64,000 nt of DNA. Source: Areca catechu (Eukaryota > Streptophyta > Magnoliopsida > Arecales > Arecaceae). The position numbers and the translations under genes are program-made. Where the stretch lies: positions 4,030,001 to 4,094,000 of the forward strand of contig JAHSVC010000034.1 of assembly GCA_021397845.1 (NCBI GenBank). The letters run 5' to 3'. Below, piece by piece: positions 12,318 to 24,568 of the stretch (the stretch's first letter is position 1; every line of letters begins with the position of its first letter). The notes beneath the pieces were generated by a model, which ran no database searches, had not been told where the DNA came from, and was given only the letters and a program-made list of their open reading frames with translations.

Positions 12318-13839
12318 TGTTGGCTCTCTTAGTAATTTTGATGAATAACAAAATCTTGAGTATATATTGTATACTAATGTTTACTTTCAGCTATGAGTTT
12401 TCATGAAGCAAGCACCTCAAATTCTCAAAAAATTTAAGTATTATGGCATGCCGTGGCACGGAGCATTTTTCGCTATTTAAGACATCTTCTTCATGCAAAA
12501 AAGGCTTTTACATGTTCAATTATTGAGTATTTATATTCCATTTAAGTTTCAAAATTGATGCTTGTGTCTTTGGCTTAATTTGCACTTGATTATAAATTTT
12601 TCAGAACCAAGTGTTGACACCTGGGAAGTCAAGTGTCGACACTTCAGCATTTGGCACGCAGAAAAACTTCTTGGCACGCCAAGTGTCGACATCTAGAATT
12701 CAAGTATCGACACCTGCAACTCAAGTGTCGACACTTAAGTTTTTAAGTGTCGACTCAAGGCCTGAGATTTTTTGAAAATACAGAACTTGGCTAATGGAGT
12801 GTTTTTGTGTCAAGTGTCGACACCTGTGAATCAAGTGTCGACACTTGAAAGTTCAAGTGTCGACACCTGGAAGTCAAGTGTCGACACTTGAAAGTTCAAG
12901 TGTCGACACCTGGAAGTCAAGTGTCGACACCTGACAGCCAAGTGTCGACACCTGACAGCCAAGTATCGACACTCGGGTTCTGACAGCCATAACGGATCTA
13001 TTTTTTTTGAAGTGCAGAAGTATCTTTTTAGGTTCTAAATGGCTAGATTCGAAGCAAAAACAGTCACAAACCATTTTTTAGAAGTTTTTGAAGTATTTAA
13101 GCTTCACCAAACTCATTCTTGAAGCATTGAAGTCCATTCAAAGCCCAAAAGTCAATATTCTCTCAAAAACTTCACTTTAAGAGCCATTTAAAGTTTGATT
13201 CCCTGAAATGGCTTACAAGCCCATCCTTACATCATTCCAAAAGAAGAGTTTGAAGAATATTCCAAGGAGGAGACAAGACAAAGCATCAACTTGAGCTTCA
13301 AAGCTTCTATTCTACTCTTGAAGAGAGTTTGTCTTATTTTTGAAATTGTATATCTGATTTTATCTTGTGATTTGACCTTGCTTTCAAGGGTGTCTTGAAA
13401 GAAGGTTGTTGTGATTTGTTGGTAAGCCAAAGGGACAAAACCAACTAGGGTTAACTTGTGAGCCCGAAGACAAAACAAGTGTAAAGGTTTGTTAGTGAGC
13501 CTAAGTGATAAAACCAATATAGGTTTTGACTGTGAGCCTTTTGAAAAACAAGTCGGCTGTAATCTTGGTTGGATTATAGTGAAATTCCCAAGGTTGGCTT
13601 GGGGAGTGAATGTAGGTGCTAGGTTTGCACCGAACCACTATAAACTTTGTGTTTGTGTGTGATTGCCTCCTCTCTTTCTTGCTTTTTGTTTATTGCAATC
13701 CATTTATTGCTTTCCGCTGCATTTAATCCAGTGTATTGAATTTATTACTCACAAACACCACTAGATCTTCACATTATTGCTTTAAATTTTTTAAAAGATC
13801 CAATTCACCCCTCCTATTGGTCTCCATTTCTGGGCAACA
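12318..13839 (+). mobile_element. Solo LTR of a copia-type family related to element E
   Basis: Starts TGTTGGCTCTC and ends GGGCAACA, 1522 bp, flanked by GGGTC on both sides (12313-12317 and 13840-13844). GGGTC occurs once per monomer in the host repeat, so the duplication fits a normal 5-bp insertion into the array. It shares the segment GAGCCCGAAGACAAAACAAG and GTGTCGACAC motifs with the LTRs of element E. No internal coding region is present, so it is best explained by LTR-LTR recombination. Confidence 0.88.
12612..12975. repeat. Cluster of the palindrome GTGTCGACAC in the solo LTR
   Basis: Nine perfect copies of the self-complementary decamer GTGTCGACAC and about five one-base variants (GTGTTGACAC, GTATCGACAC and similar) in roughly 360 bp. 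Most are embedded in CAAGTGTCGACACYTG. Many are spaced about 20 bp apart. Confidence 0.9.
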
Positions 13840-13844
13840 GGGTC

Positions 13845-14830
13845 CACCTCGCCGAGGTCGAGCTAGGTGCTCCTACTCCTTCACTAGGTGGCACCCCAAG
13901 ATGGGTCCACCTCGGTCGAAGTCGAGCCTTCCTCTGCCGCTTCGCCACGTGTCCACCCAGGAGGGGTCAACCTCGGTCGAAGCTGGCGGCCTCTGCTCCC
14001 ATGCCAAGTGGCACCCCAAGACGGGTCCACCTCGTCGAGGTCGAGCCAGGCGCTCCTGCTCCTTCGCTAGGTGGCATCCTAAGATGGGTCCACCTCAGTT
14101 GAAGTCGAGCCTTCCTCTGCTACTTCGCCAGGTGTCCCCCCAGGAGGGGTCCACTTAGGCCGAAGCTGACGGCCTCTGCTCCCTCGCTAGGTGGCGCCCC
14201 AAGACAGGTCCACCTTGCTAAGGTCGAGCCAGGTGCTACTGCTCCTTCGCCAGGTGGCACCCAAAGATGGATCCACCTTGACTGAAGTCGAGCCTTTCTC
14301 TGCCACTTCGCCTGGTGTCCATCCTGGAGGGGTCCACCTCGGTCGAAGCTGGCGGCCTCTGCTCCCTTGACAGGTGGTGCCCCAAGATGGGTCTACCTGA
14401 TCGAGGTCGAGTCAGGCGCTCCTGCTCCTTCGCCAGGTGGCATCCCAAGATGGGTCCACCTCGATCGAAGTCGAGCCTTGCTCTACCACTTCGCCAGGTG
14501 TCCACCCAGGAGGGGTCCACCTCGGTCGAAGCTGGTGGCCTCTGCTCCCTCGCCAGGTGGTACCCCAAGACGGGTCCACCTCGTCGAGGACGAGCCAGGC
14601 GCTCCTGCTCCTTCGCCAGGTGGCATCCCAAGATGGGTCCACCTCGGTCGAAGTCGAGCCTTCCTCTGCCACTTCGCCAGGTGTCCACCCAGGAGGGTCC
14701 ACCTCGACCGAAACTGGTGGCCTCTGCTCCCTCGCCAAGTGGCACCCCAAGACGGGTCTACCTCGCCGAGGTCGATCTAGGCGCTCCCGCCACTTCGCCA
14801 GGTGGCACCTCCTGATGGGTTCACCTCGGT
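13845..14830 (+). repeat. 183-bp higher-order tandem repeat in A 5' LTR, block 2
   Basis: Continuation of the same array after the solo LTR, about 5.4 units, with the same monomer order. A single-base loss near 14690 (AGGAGGGTCC instead of AGGAGGGGTCC) breaks the chance open frame there. Confidence 0.94.
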
Positions 14831-15238
14831 CGAAGTCAGCCCTACTTTGCAAAGCCTCTAGGGATCAGAGGCACGAGCCATGAGGTCGCTGCTAGAGTCG
14901 GCGTGCGGCGCATCCCATACAGGGCTCCCAGTATGGCCCGCAACGGTACATGGAACCTCGTTTACACCAGTTAAGGAGGGCCCCATGATCGAGGTATTGA
15001 ATCCTTGCGGACAGGGGCCTAGAACCCAGAAAATCCACAGTCAACGCCCCAAGATGAGGGCTCCCGCGCTTGGCTCAAGATCCTGCTAGGTTCCTCCTTT
15101 CGTGACAGCACGGCGGACGAGGCAAGCTCGCCGCTTAACTCCCAGGCTCGAAGAGGAGGGGAGAAGGGGGAAAAGGAGCCAGGGATCTCCGGGAGCCTTC
15201 GAGAGGGGAGGAAACAAAAGTTGAAGGTGGTCCGGTGG

Positions 15239-15244
15239 TATAAG
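15239..15244 (+). promoter_or_regulatory. Candidate TATA box of element A 5' LTR
   Basis: TATAAG in GGTGGTATAAGAGGGACGG, conserved at 26986-26991 in the 3' LTR. It lies about 390 bp before the LTR end, downstream of the repeat array. Assigned by motif and conservation only. Confidence 0.4.
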
Positions 15245-15634
15245 AGGGACGGTGAAAGCGGATGGAAAGGTAAGCCACTGAGAGGAAAGAACACCTAGAG
15301 AAAGGGATAACGATTTTGGGTCTCCCGGAAGTTCCTAGACGTAAGCCCGGCGAGTCTAGTGCAGGAAACTGGGTGTTAACCCCTCTCGTTTCCACACTTC
15401 TTTCATAAAAAACCTTCCCTAAGCACGGGAATCCAGCGGAGACCCGTCTTAGTGGATCTGTTCCATCTTGCCACTCACTAACTTGACCGTCGGAGTTTCC
15501 CTGCCAGAATCCCCGGCCAGGGTCTCTGACCTTGTTTTGCAGGTCCGGAGGCTTGGAGATCCCGAGGCGAAGGAGTCCAAGGTCCGATGCCAGCATATAA
15601 GCTATAGGCCACTGCGGTAAGATTGGCAACAGAC

Positions 15635-15652
15635 TGGCGCACCAGGTAGGGG
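15635..15652 (+). promoter_or_regulatory. Element A primer binding site
   Basis: TGGCGCACCAGGTAGGGG begins three bases after the LTR end, in the normal position for a tRNA primer site. Elements B (TGGCGCGCCAGG) and D (TGGCATGCCAGG) have related sequences in the same place. The tRNA species was not determined. Confidence 0.75.
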
Positions 15653-15702
15653 GGCTCGAACAATAACCCTTACGTGAGCAAGAGAGCAACTTGACCGCGA
15701 GC

Positions 15703-17750
15703 ATGGTGGTGACACGCGGACGTGAAGCTTCCACCAGCTGGGCGGGGGAGGTTCCCTCTCCTCCGGGCCTGTGCATCCCGGAGAACTTCCCGCTCCTCCT
15801 CCTCCTCCCCCTCAGCTGTCCTCGGTGGATGGCCCTATTGCAGCCATCGTCCAGTAGCTGCAAATGCTGACTATGGCTATACAGTAGCTGCAGCATCAAC
15901 AGCGCTCCCTGGCCACCCAGCCCTAGCTAGGGACCCCCGTGGCCCAAGCCGCGGATCCCTGTGAAAGCCTACGTTCTATTCAAGGCAGGCCGTCCCATCC
16001 ACGGGCAACAACTAACCCCTGTAGGAGCCATCAGACTCTCGCGAAAAGAAACCATACTGGGTGAGCAAATCATGAGAGTCGATCCCCGGCCGACGATCTT
16101 GAAGCAGTTCGGTGCAGCAGGCGCCACCGGGGCAAGGCCCCTCGCCGCGATCGGTCGGCACCTCCTTCTCCAGTGGCCTCGGTGGAAGGTTTCACTAACG
16201 AGGCCATCAGGCGCCTAGCTGAGAGATGCCTGGAGGAGCATGAGCGCAAGTTGGTGGAGTTCTCCTGTCACTTCGTCGACATGCAGGGCTCCCCTAGCGA
16301 GCCAGTGGGCTATAACACCCAACCGCCCTTCTCCCGGGAAATCCAAGAGGAACCGATCCCGAATCAGTTCCGCATGCCTCAGGTGGATCCCTACGATGGG
16401 ACCACCAACCCCTTTGACCACCTGGAGAGCTATAAGGCTCTCATGAGGGTTCATGGGGCGACAGATGCCCTCTTATGCATTGCCTTCCCGGCCACCCTCC
16501 GGAAGGCTGCTCGAGTTTGGTTCACCCGCCTCGAGCCGGAGTTTATCAGCTCCTTCCATCAGCTGGAAGGAAAGTTTGTGTCACATTTTGATGCTTGCCG
16601 GAAGGTGCCAAGGGAGGTGGATAGCCTCTTCTCCATCCGCCAGCAAGATCAGGAGCCACTGCGAGATTACGTCACCCACTTTAAGACTGCTACCCTGGAA
16701 ATCTATAGCTTGGACGAGCTTGTCGCCATGTTGGCATTGAAGCGAGGGCTCAAGACCTCCCGCCTGACATATTTCTTGGACAAAAAGCCCCCCAAGACAT
16801 ACTCCAAGCTCCTCCTCCGTGTCCACAAGTACATCCACACTGAGGAGGTCGACCACACCAGGCGAGAGCTGGACGGGAAGCCTCCTAAGAAGCGTGCCCC
16901 AAAGGATGTCCCTGGGACCCGGAGGCCCGGACCACCTGTAGACCTCCGACCGGGATCAAAGCTGAAGAACGACCCCGTTCTGGAGCGAAACTTCACCTCC
17001 CTCCTTACTTCAAGAATGAAGATCCTCATGGAGATCGAGGGAGAACGCTACCTCCGTCGACCTCCTCAGAACCTAAGGAATAGTCACGACAAGACGAAGT
17101 ACTGCCAGTTCCATCACAACCATGGCCATGACACAGAGGAGTGCCGTAATCTGAAGCGGGAGATCGAGGAGCTGATCAAGAGGGGCTACCTCAGGAAGTT
17201 CATGAGGAGCGAGGCCCCGGCGGAGGACCAGTCACTCACGGCCCTTCCCCCTGTCCTTGCAATTGACAACCACCCTACGGAAAAACCTGTAGGCATGATC
17301 TCTCAGGGGATAGGGCGCGCGTCGAAGAGAGCCCGGGAGGCGGGAGACCTAGAAAATGCACTCCCCTTTGAAAAGGGGAATGAAAGTGGAAATGTAAACA
17401 ATGATGCAGTGGTGGTCGAGATGACCATCGCCAAGCATCCTGTATATCGTATTATGGTAGATAGTGGGAGCTCTACTGACATACTTTTTTATGATGCTTT
17501 CTCCTGGATGAATTTATTAGATGATCGGCTAAGGCCAGTACACACCCCTTTCGTGGGCTTCACTAGAGATTCCATGGAGATCGAAGGGGAGATGACTCTC
17601 CCTGTTACCACCGGATCCCCACCCTTGCAGAGCACGGTCATGGTGACTTTCACCATTGTCCGACTCCCATTGCCTTACAATGCTATCCTGGGCCGTTCAG
17701 GGCTCAACCAACTGGACGCGGTCACCTCTACCAAAAGGTTGCTGGTGTAG
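15703..17750 (+). pseudogene. Element A gag-protease region
   Basis: The start is taken at 15703 (MVVTRGREASTS), shared with element B. The N-terminal part is frameshifted near 15800-15900. From about 16100 the frame is open to 17750. It contains the gag core (MPQVDPYDGTTNPFDHLESY, RKAARVWFTRLEP, LRDYVTHFKTA), a finger CQFHHNHGHDTEEC typical of Tat-type gag, and an aspartic protease with VDSGSSTD followed by AILGRSGLNQLD. The TAG at 17748-17750 replaces the CAG of element B's LLVQFPT. It is therefore a mutation, not the natural gag end: gag, protease and RT were one frame. Confidence 0.88.
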
Positions 17751-19394
17751 TTCCCTACCGCCTTTGGGGTGGGAGAAATGAGGGAGACAGCCTAACGTGT
17801 CCCGTATTGCTTAAAGGCTATCCCGGGGGCCCGAAGTGCTGAGCTCGGCTCTGACATCGACGACCTCGATCAGAGAGTGCAAGATCCCAGGGGAGGCCTT
17901 GTAGAGCGCTTATTGACGTACCCCCTTGGCTCAGACCCTCAGAAGACAGTGCAGGTAGGAGCCCAACTCCTGGAGGACGAACGAGCCCGCCTGCTGGATT
18001 TCCTCTGGGCAAATACGGATGTATTTGCCTGGTCTGCTACAGATATGCCAGGTATTCCCTCAGAGGTTATCACCCACCAACTGAAGATTAATCCGAGATG
18101 CCACCTGATCCGCCAGAAGAAGAGAAGTTTCGCTGCAAAGAGGCAGAAGGCAATCAATGAAGAAATGGAAAAGCTCCTCATTATCGGCTTTGTACAAGAA
18201 GTGCAATACCCTAGTTGGCTGGCGAGCATGGTAATGGTGAAGAAGAACAACAGCAAGTGGAGGATCTGTGTGGATTACACCAACCTCAACCGAGTATGCC
18301 CGAAGGACAGCTTCCCGCTTCCTAATATTGACCAGCTCGTGGACACCACCTCGGGACATCGCCTCCTCTCTTTCATGGATGCTTTCTCCGAGTACAATGA
18401 AATCCGAATGCACCCGGAGGATGAGGAGCACACCGCCTTCATCACCGATCGTAGGACCTACTGCTACAAGATGATGCCGTTCGGCCTCAAGAATGCAGGT
18501 GCCATGTACCAACATTTGGTCAACAAGGTCTTCAAAGACCAAATTGGCCGCAACATGCAGGTATACGTAGACGACATGATGGTGATGAGCAAGCTGACCT
18601 CGGACCATGTCGGCGACCTGACGGAAACCTTCAATAACCTTCACCTTCACCAAATGAAGCTAAACTCAGCGAAGTGTGCTTTTGGCATGTCGATGAGAAA
18701 GTTCCTCGGCTTCATGGTGACCCAAAGAGAGATAGAAGCCAACCTGGAGAAGGTTCAAGCGATCCTAGACATGGAGCAGCCCACCTCCAAGAAGCAAGTG
18801 CAGCGACTCACTGACCGAATAGCTATCCTGAGTCGGTTTATCTCGAGGTCCGCTGACCGCTACCAACCATTCTTTAAGGCGTTAAGGAAGATGCATGACT
18901 TCGCTTGGACGAAGGAGTGCCAGGAGGCATTTGAAGAGCTGAAGAAGACATTGGCATCGCCGCCACTGCTCTCCCGGCTAGAGGAAGGAGAAGAGCTCCT
19001 TCTGTACTTAGCGGTCACTCCGGAGGCTGTCAGCTCGGTCCTGGTCTGGATGGATGACAAAGGGATCCAGAGGCCGGTGTATTACACGAGCAAACTTCTC
19101 CACAACGCGGAGCTTAGGAATTCTCAGATCGAGAAACTAATTTTTGCACTAATCGTATCCGCCCAGCGCCTCAGGCCTTATTTCCAAGCGCACCCCATCA
19201 TGGTCCTGATGGATCAACCACTGAAAGCAGTGCTAAGCCGACCCGACACATCCGGACGCTTGGCGAAGTGGGCTCTGAAGCTCAGCGAATTCGACATCTC
19301 CTACTGGTCGAGGTCGGCAATGAAGGTGCAGGTACTCGCTGATTTTTTAGTTGAGTGTGCAGGCCTGGGTGAGGGGCCGGAAGAGAGCCCCTAA
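17751..19394 (+). pseudogene. Element A reverse transcriptase and first RNase H
   Basis: In the same frame as gag-protease after a TAG (17748) and a TAA (17793), then open from 17877. RT motifs: SWLASMVMVKKNNSKWRIC, DYTNLNRVCPKDSFPLP, MDAFSEYNEI, MPFGLKNAGAMY and the catalytic YVDD near 18565. RNase H follows (PVYYTSKLLHNAELRNSQIE). The frame ends at TAA 19392. Two further stops in the linker precede the second RNase H. In element B this linker is open, so these are losses in A. Confidence 0.9.
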
Positions 19395-19989
19395 GACTGA
19401 CAGCTAGAGCCTGGACTAGAGGAAGATGTCTAGATCCTTCATGTGGACGGAGCCTCAAACTCCGGTGGGAGTGGAGCTGGACTCATCCTCACCAACAGTG
19501 AGGGAGTTGTTGCCGATTGTGCGCTCCACTTCCAGTTTGCCACCACCAATAACCAGGCGGAGTACGAAGTGCTCCTCGCAGGGCTGAGAGTCTCCCGCGA
19601 GCTGGGTGTGGCCAGCCTCAGGGTTTTCACCAACTCGCAGCTAGGCCGGGCAGGTCTCGGGAGAGTATGAAGCGCGGGACCCCCAAATGGTGAAGTACCT
19701 GGAGCTTGTGCTAGCAAGCATGGCGGGTTTTAGGCGCTTCAGCATCTCCCACATCCCACGCGGGGAAAATGCTTGCATAGACGCCCTCTCCCACCTGGCA
19801 ACCCTGCCGGACTCGTCGTTAGGCCGTGCCTATATCGAGCACCTTCAAGCCCTGAGCTATGAGACACCCAGGGAGGTCCAGCAGGTCACCTCGGAGCCCA
19901 GCTGGATGGACAAGTACATCGAGTACATCACCAACGGCACCTTGCCGGAAGATCGCGTGGTGATCGGCCTCATTAAGAGGAAGGCCGCA
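19395..19989 (+). pseudogene. Element A second (archaeal-type) RNase H
   Basis: ILHVDGASNSGGSGAGLIL, NNQAEYEVLLAGL and HIPRGENACIDALSHLATLP mark an RVT_3-type RNase H placed between the normal RNase H and integrase, the hallmark of Tat-lineage elements. About two bases are lost near 19643, where FTNSQL runs out of frame before MVKYLELV resumes at 19687. Confidence 0.85.
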
Positions 19990-21134
19990 TGATTCGTGTT
20001 GATGGATGGGCTACTGTACTGGAGGTCCTACTCCTATCCACTCCTTAAATTCCTGAGACCCATCGAGGCCACACTCGTGCTCTAGGAGATCCACGAGGGT
20101 ATCTGTTGGAACCATGTGGGGGGCAGGACCCTGGCATATAAGGCCCTCCATCAAGGCTACTTCTAGGAGATGATGAGAGAAGATGCGGCTAACTTTGTCA
20201 AGAGATGTGATCGATGTCAGCGGCATGCTATCGTACAGCGCCAGCCTGCCGCGCCACTCTCCCAGCTCTCCACCCCCTGGCCGTTTGGTCAGTGAGGCAT
20301 GGATCTCCTAGGACCCTTTTCTCCTGCATCCGGACAGCGAAAGTTCTTGATTATGGCTATCGACTACTTCACGAAGTGGGTCGAGGCCGAGTCGTTAGCC
20401 CAGATCATAGAGGCGAATGTCACCAAGTTCTTCTGGAAATCAATTATCTACCTCTTTGGCTTGCCCTATACCATCATCACCGATAATGGATGCCAGTTCG
20501 ACTATCAGGAGTTCGAGGAGTTTTGCAATGACCTCAGGATTCGTCATCGCTTCACCTCGGTGGCGCATCTCAGACCAATAGAGAAGCCGAGGTGATAAAC
20601 AGAACCATCTTGCAAGGCCTTCAAACAAGACTAGACCAAGCCAAGGGAAGATGGGCGGAGGAGCTTCCAAGCATCCTATGGGCGTACCATACCACCCCAA
20701 GGATGGCCACGGACGAAACCCCCTTCAACCTCATCTTCGGTGCGGAAGCAGTTATTCCAGTAGAGCTCAGCCTGCCGACCTTGCGTATAGAGCAATACGA
20801 CGAGGCTGAGAACCCGGCACGGCTGCTATTGAACCTGGATCTCCTTGAAGAAATGAGGGACAGGGCCCGAGTTCGGATGACGGCTTACCAGCAACGGGTG
20901 GCTAGATACTACAATTCCAGGGTGTGGCTGAAATCCTTCCGCCCGGGAGATTTAGTGCTGCACCGTGCTGAGGCTTCCAAGCTGCGGGAGTGTGGCAAGC
21001 TCTCCCCAAATTGGGAGGGCCCTTACAGGATGGCCGAAGCACTCCCCCACGGAGCTTATTACCTGGAGGAGCTCGGCGGATCACGGTTTCCACGGACTTG
21101 GAATGCCTCGAACTTGAGGATGTACTACCAATAA
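19990..21134 (+). pseudogene. Element A integrase
   Basis: HHCC region (IHEG..WNHVGG, CDRCQRH), catalytic core with MDLLGPF, IITDNGCQF and a degenerate REAEV for the third acidic residue, then a C-terminal domain ending WNASNLRMYYQ at 21134. In-frame stops at 19990 (TGA), 20083 (TAG), 20164 (TAG) and 20293 (TGA) each match a C-to-T or G-to-A change relative to element B. A one-base loss near 20567 shifts the frame before INRTILQGLQ. Confidence 0.9.
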
Positions 21135-21329
21135 TGTAAGACCTTTTAAACTTTAACAATGATATTCTTTTATATGCAATGCCCGTTATCCTCTCGTAGG
21201 ACCATCGCCATCCAGTTTTAAGTTTGGCGAGCGAGGACATGGCAGGAAGCCCACAAATGGCCTGTAAAGATGCAAAGTCCCAGGCCTCGGCATGAAAATC
21301 TCATGGAAGCCGGACCTTCCGCAAAAAAA

Positions 21330-21662
21330 AAATCCTGAAGTTCAGTCCGGAGTGCCGCACGGAATTAAATTCCAGCGTGCAGCCCCAGAGTTCAGTCCGG
21401 AAGAAGTTCCGGAGGCTTAAGTCCCGGTCCTACAAATCCTGGAGTTCAGCCCAGAAGGTCGTGCAAGGCTCAACTCCTGCCTGCGGCCCCGTGGTTCAGT
21501 CTGGAAGTTTGCACGGAACCCAATTCCAGAGAGAAGTCTCGGACTCCGATTTGGAAGGTAAAGCGGAACCCTGTTCCCCCACAAGATCCCGGAGTTTAGC
21601 TCGGAACGCCCCATGGGATTCAGTTCCGGTGGTTGGCCCCGGTGTTCAGTCCGGAGGATGCA
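21330..21662 (+). repeat. Degenerate tandem repeats between pol and antisense gene of A
   Basis: The motif GTTCAGTCCGGA recurs about every 50 bp, six to seven times in varied form, with GGCCCCGGTG in front of some copies. The same motif, in the same orientation relative to the element, occurs in the 120-bp repeats of element B. This is non-coding separation between convergent units. The interval 21135-21330 shows nothing else. Confidence 0.7.
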
Positions 21663-21852
21663 AAAAAAAAAAGAAGAGAGGGAGACAAATTAGAGTGATT
21701 AAAAAAGATCTTCACTTCTACTGAAGGGTTTCTTACAAAAAGAGGGCCCCGACAGACCAGGAGACCCAAAAAAACAGAAAGAAAAAACCTATACTAGAAA
21801 TATAATAAAAGAGACCCCGAGGTCACTTCGCCGTAGCCGCGTCCTCCTTCGG

Positions 21853-24059
21853 CTAGGGGGCACCTTCGCCGCCGGTGGCGTCGTCAAAAGGCTTTATGAA
21901 AGCCTCCACACTTGCACCCTCTGCAACTGGTTCTCCCTCGCAGGGCTGCTCCCTTCGGCCGCCCAAGATGACCCCGCTGAGATCGAGCTCGGGGAAGAAG
22001 GAGCCCATCTTCTCCCAATACATCTGGAAGCCCTTCAGGAAGGAGTCGACCGCCGCCTCATGCAACTCCCCCCTGAGCTCCTTGGATGCCCAAAATCTTG
22101 GCACGGCCTCCTGCATCTCCTTCCGGGAAGCCTCCAGCAGCCCGTTGACGTAGGAGTTCTTCTCCTTGGCCGCGCCCAGTTCCTTCAAGACCTCCTTGAC
22201 CCGGCGCTCTAGTGACCGGTACTGGACCCTGAGGTGTGATATCTCTGCCGTGTCGTCCTCGGCACGGTGTTGGCTCGAGATCCTCTCCTCAGACAAAGAG
22301 GTCTCGAACTCCCTTACGTGCCCCTCGGCGCAACCCAGATCCTCCCGGAGGGCCTGGTTGGTCCCTCGTATCTCGTAGCCTTTCTCCATTAGGTCCTTCA
22401 CATCGGCCGTGAGCTTGCTAAGCCTCTTCTCCTTGTTGGCCTCTTTCTTCACCGAGTTGGAGAGGAAGTTCCTTAGCAGCAGTACGTCAGTCCCGATCTG
22501 TGTCAGAGAGAAAATGAGATGTTAAGGAGACCTAACTGGAGCATTAAAAAGAGAGAGAGAGCTCGGAGCTTACCATGAAGAGCAACGGGAGTATCTCGAG
22601 CAGCGGCGCATCGGCGTAGTCCCGGCCGCCCCTCAAGCGACGGTCCCGGGGCATGCAAGCGAACTCCATCATCCTTTTTGCGAGCCCTTGATCACGGATG
22701 ACAGAGGAGCTAGCGTTGAGCCCCAACGGTGGAGGATGGACGTCAGGGGCAGGTTGAGCGGCTGTCCCCCCGCTGGGCATTGCGGCCATCGGTGGGGCTG
22801 CCGTCGCCCTAGTGGCCACCGCAGGGATGATTGGCACGGTGGCTGGAGCAGGCACCGACCGGGAAGTTTCCAGCCTCCCCTATCCATCAGCCCTGTTGAG
22901 CTCGATGATGGGCACGTTAGGCGCACGGGACGGGGGCGGTCCAAGGGCAGGGCCCATCGCTCTGGGGCCAGTAGGAACTGGGGTAGGCCTAGGACCTTGA
23001 CTCGTCTCAGTGCGAGCCTTCTTCGGTGGAGCCTCCTGGGCCCCTTCGGCAGTGCTCCTCTTCTGGGCACCCTCTATCAGGCTCTCAACAGAGAACTTCA
23101 TCCCTGGAGAAAGAAAATGATCAGGTCATTTCAAAAAAAAAGAAAGAGAAAAAAAGATAAAAGGGTAAAGGAGGAGGAAGAGGACCCGGAGTCTCACCCA
23201 ATGCCCAGATTGGACTGATTCCTGCCTTAAATAAATTCTGCTCTGAGAGCAGGACCTCGAGGGCAAGGACCACGTCACCCAGCATCTGAGTGTAAACCTC
23301 TTGGTCCGCCTGCTCAACTTGGGAGTTCCAGTTCGGGGACCGGTCTGGCTCACTCCAGGCCCAGTCGACATCCTGGATCGAGGCAAAGAAGAAACGGTTC
23401 TTCCACCCCTTGATCGACGTGGGGAGGTTGAACTGAAGGCACCTAGACTGGGGAGAAAGGTACCACCAGCCATCATCAATGGAGTAGCGTTTTAAGATAA
23501 AAAGGCCCCCGAACAGCGAGAAGCGGGCAACGAACCCGTGAAAGTGACAGAAGACAATGAAGGCGAAAATGACCCGGATGGCATTGGGAGCCAACTGGGC
23601 CAGGACCAGATGGAAGTGGCTAAGAAAGGAGAGGAAAAATGGAGGAAGGGGAAAACAAAGACCCCCAATAAGGAAGTCCTCGTAGAAAGCAATCCTCCCT
23701 GGTCCGCTCGAGGTTACTCGGTCCCTCGGACCTGGGAGTGAAAGCTGGATTGAATTCGGGATCTCATATGTATCCCAAATCCAAGAGAGATCATCTTCGG
23801 TCATCGTCGAGACATAGCCAGAGGGACCAGAAGAGGAGGTCTCTGCCACTGGAGGAGGAAGGGCAGAGATGGGACGTGCAGAAACAACAGGGGGAGACCT
23901 AGGATCCCTAGGGATGCCTATGGTCACAGTTCCTAACCGCAGTTGCCTCAAGACCTCAACTGGAATCTCTTCCCCCTCTGAGGAGGAAGGCGATGGAGTC
24001 CTCGACCGGGAAGGACCAGCCTCATTTGGATTCGAGGAGGAATGATGGCGACATGCCAT
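21853..24059 (-). pseudogene. Element A antisense gene, three exons (PF04195-like N-terminus, coiled-coil C-terminus)
   Basis: Exon 1 is 24059-23198, exon 2 23103-22574, exon 3 22497-21853. Donors are GTGAGA and GTAAGC, and both acceptors end in AG. Phases are 1 and 0, identical to element B's copy. Exon 1 starts MACRHHSSSNPNEAGPSRSR and holds a domain like the 'putative gypsy type transposon' family (GPGRIAFYEDFLIGGL, DDGWWYLSP, WKNRFFFASIQDVDW). Exon 2 is Pro/Ala-rich with a basic patch PPKKARTE. Exon 3 is a long Glu/Lys/Arg-rich probable coiled coil ending GGEGAP. One TAG interrupts exon 2 (22880-22882). Function is unknown. It converges on pol. Confidence 0.8.
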
Positions 24060-24549
24060 CAGGGAGAAGAAACGAGAAAGAGACGGGTTCGGGGTGACAC
24101 GGAATTGAAAGGTAGAAGAGGAAGAGAAGGCATCGCAGGCACTCACCAGGATGTTTTGTACCGGAGGAATGGCGACCCTGGGGATGAAGAAAGATCGCTG
24201 CAACCACCGGTGATGTGTGAAAAAGCCAAGAGGCCTCATTTCCAGAAAGTCTCCTTCTTCTCAAACTCAATCAACAGCGGCCGTACATCTTTTTCTGGCC
24301 AGAGCCATTAGATGAACGCCACGTGGAGACACACCCGACATCGACGCTATGGTTTGATGGAAGCTGCCTCGGGTTCGGAATGGCGTATTAATGGCCCGTC
24401 AGGCACGTGGACATGGCGGCCACCGGCTGGGCCTCGGGCACGATGGACGTAGCGGCGGTGATCATGGCAATTATGGTGAAGGATTTCTCTCTTTCCACGT
24501 CATCTCTGCATTAACTCCCCACGCCCCAAATCACGATGCTCCGATGGGA
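24060..24549 (-). promoter_or_regulatory. Putative promoter region of element A antisense gene
   Basis: Non-coding interval between the antisense ATG and the 3' LTR. It contains two G-box cores CACGTG, in CCACGTGG at 24319-24326 and at 24404-24409. Element B has two CACGTG cores in the equivalent interval. The promoter role is inferred from position and shared motifs. Confidence 0.4.
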
Positions 24550-24568
24550 CTTGGGGATGGGGGGCAAC
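24550..24568 (+). promoter_or_regulatory. Element A polypurine tract
   Basis: The G-rich tract CTTGGGGATGGGGGGCAAC directly abuts the 3' LTR start. Element B has the same GGGGGGCAAC ending at its 3' LTR. This is the expected plus-strand primer position. Confidence 0.75.

Larger units (their letters stand above)
10580..15631 (+). repeat. Element A 5' LTR (with nested solo LTR)
   Basis: TG start at 10580, CA end at 15631. The length is 5052 bp, or about 3525 bp without the nested solo LTR and its duplication. The left end matches the 3' LTR beginning at 24569. The right third (14830-15631) matches 26590-27380 almost base for base. The middle is the 61/183-bp array. Confidence 0.92.

Noticed and set aside
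10743..12332. Open frame of 529 codons with PRWVHLGRSRAFLCHFARCPP-like repeats
   Set aside because: It is the 183-bp array read in one frame. Since 183 is divisible by three, several frames on both strands stay open. No domain, and the frame ends with the array.
12612..12975. CRISPR-like regular repeat
   Set aside because: Spacers are short, partly identical, and the repeat is a 10-bp palindrome in a plant LTR. No Cas genes.
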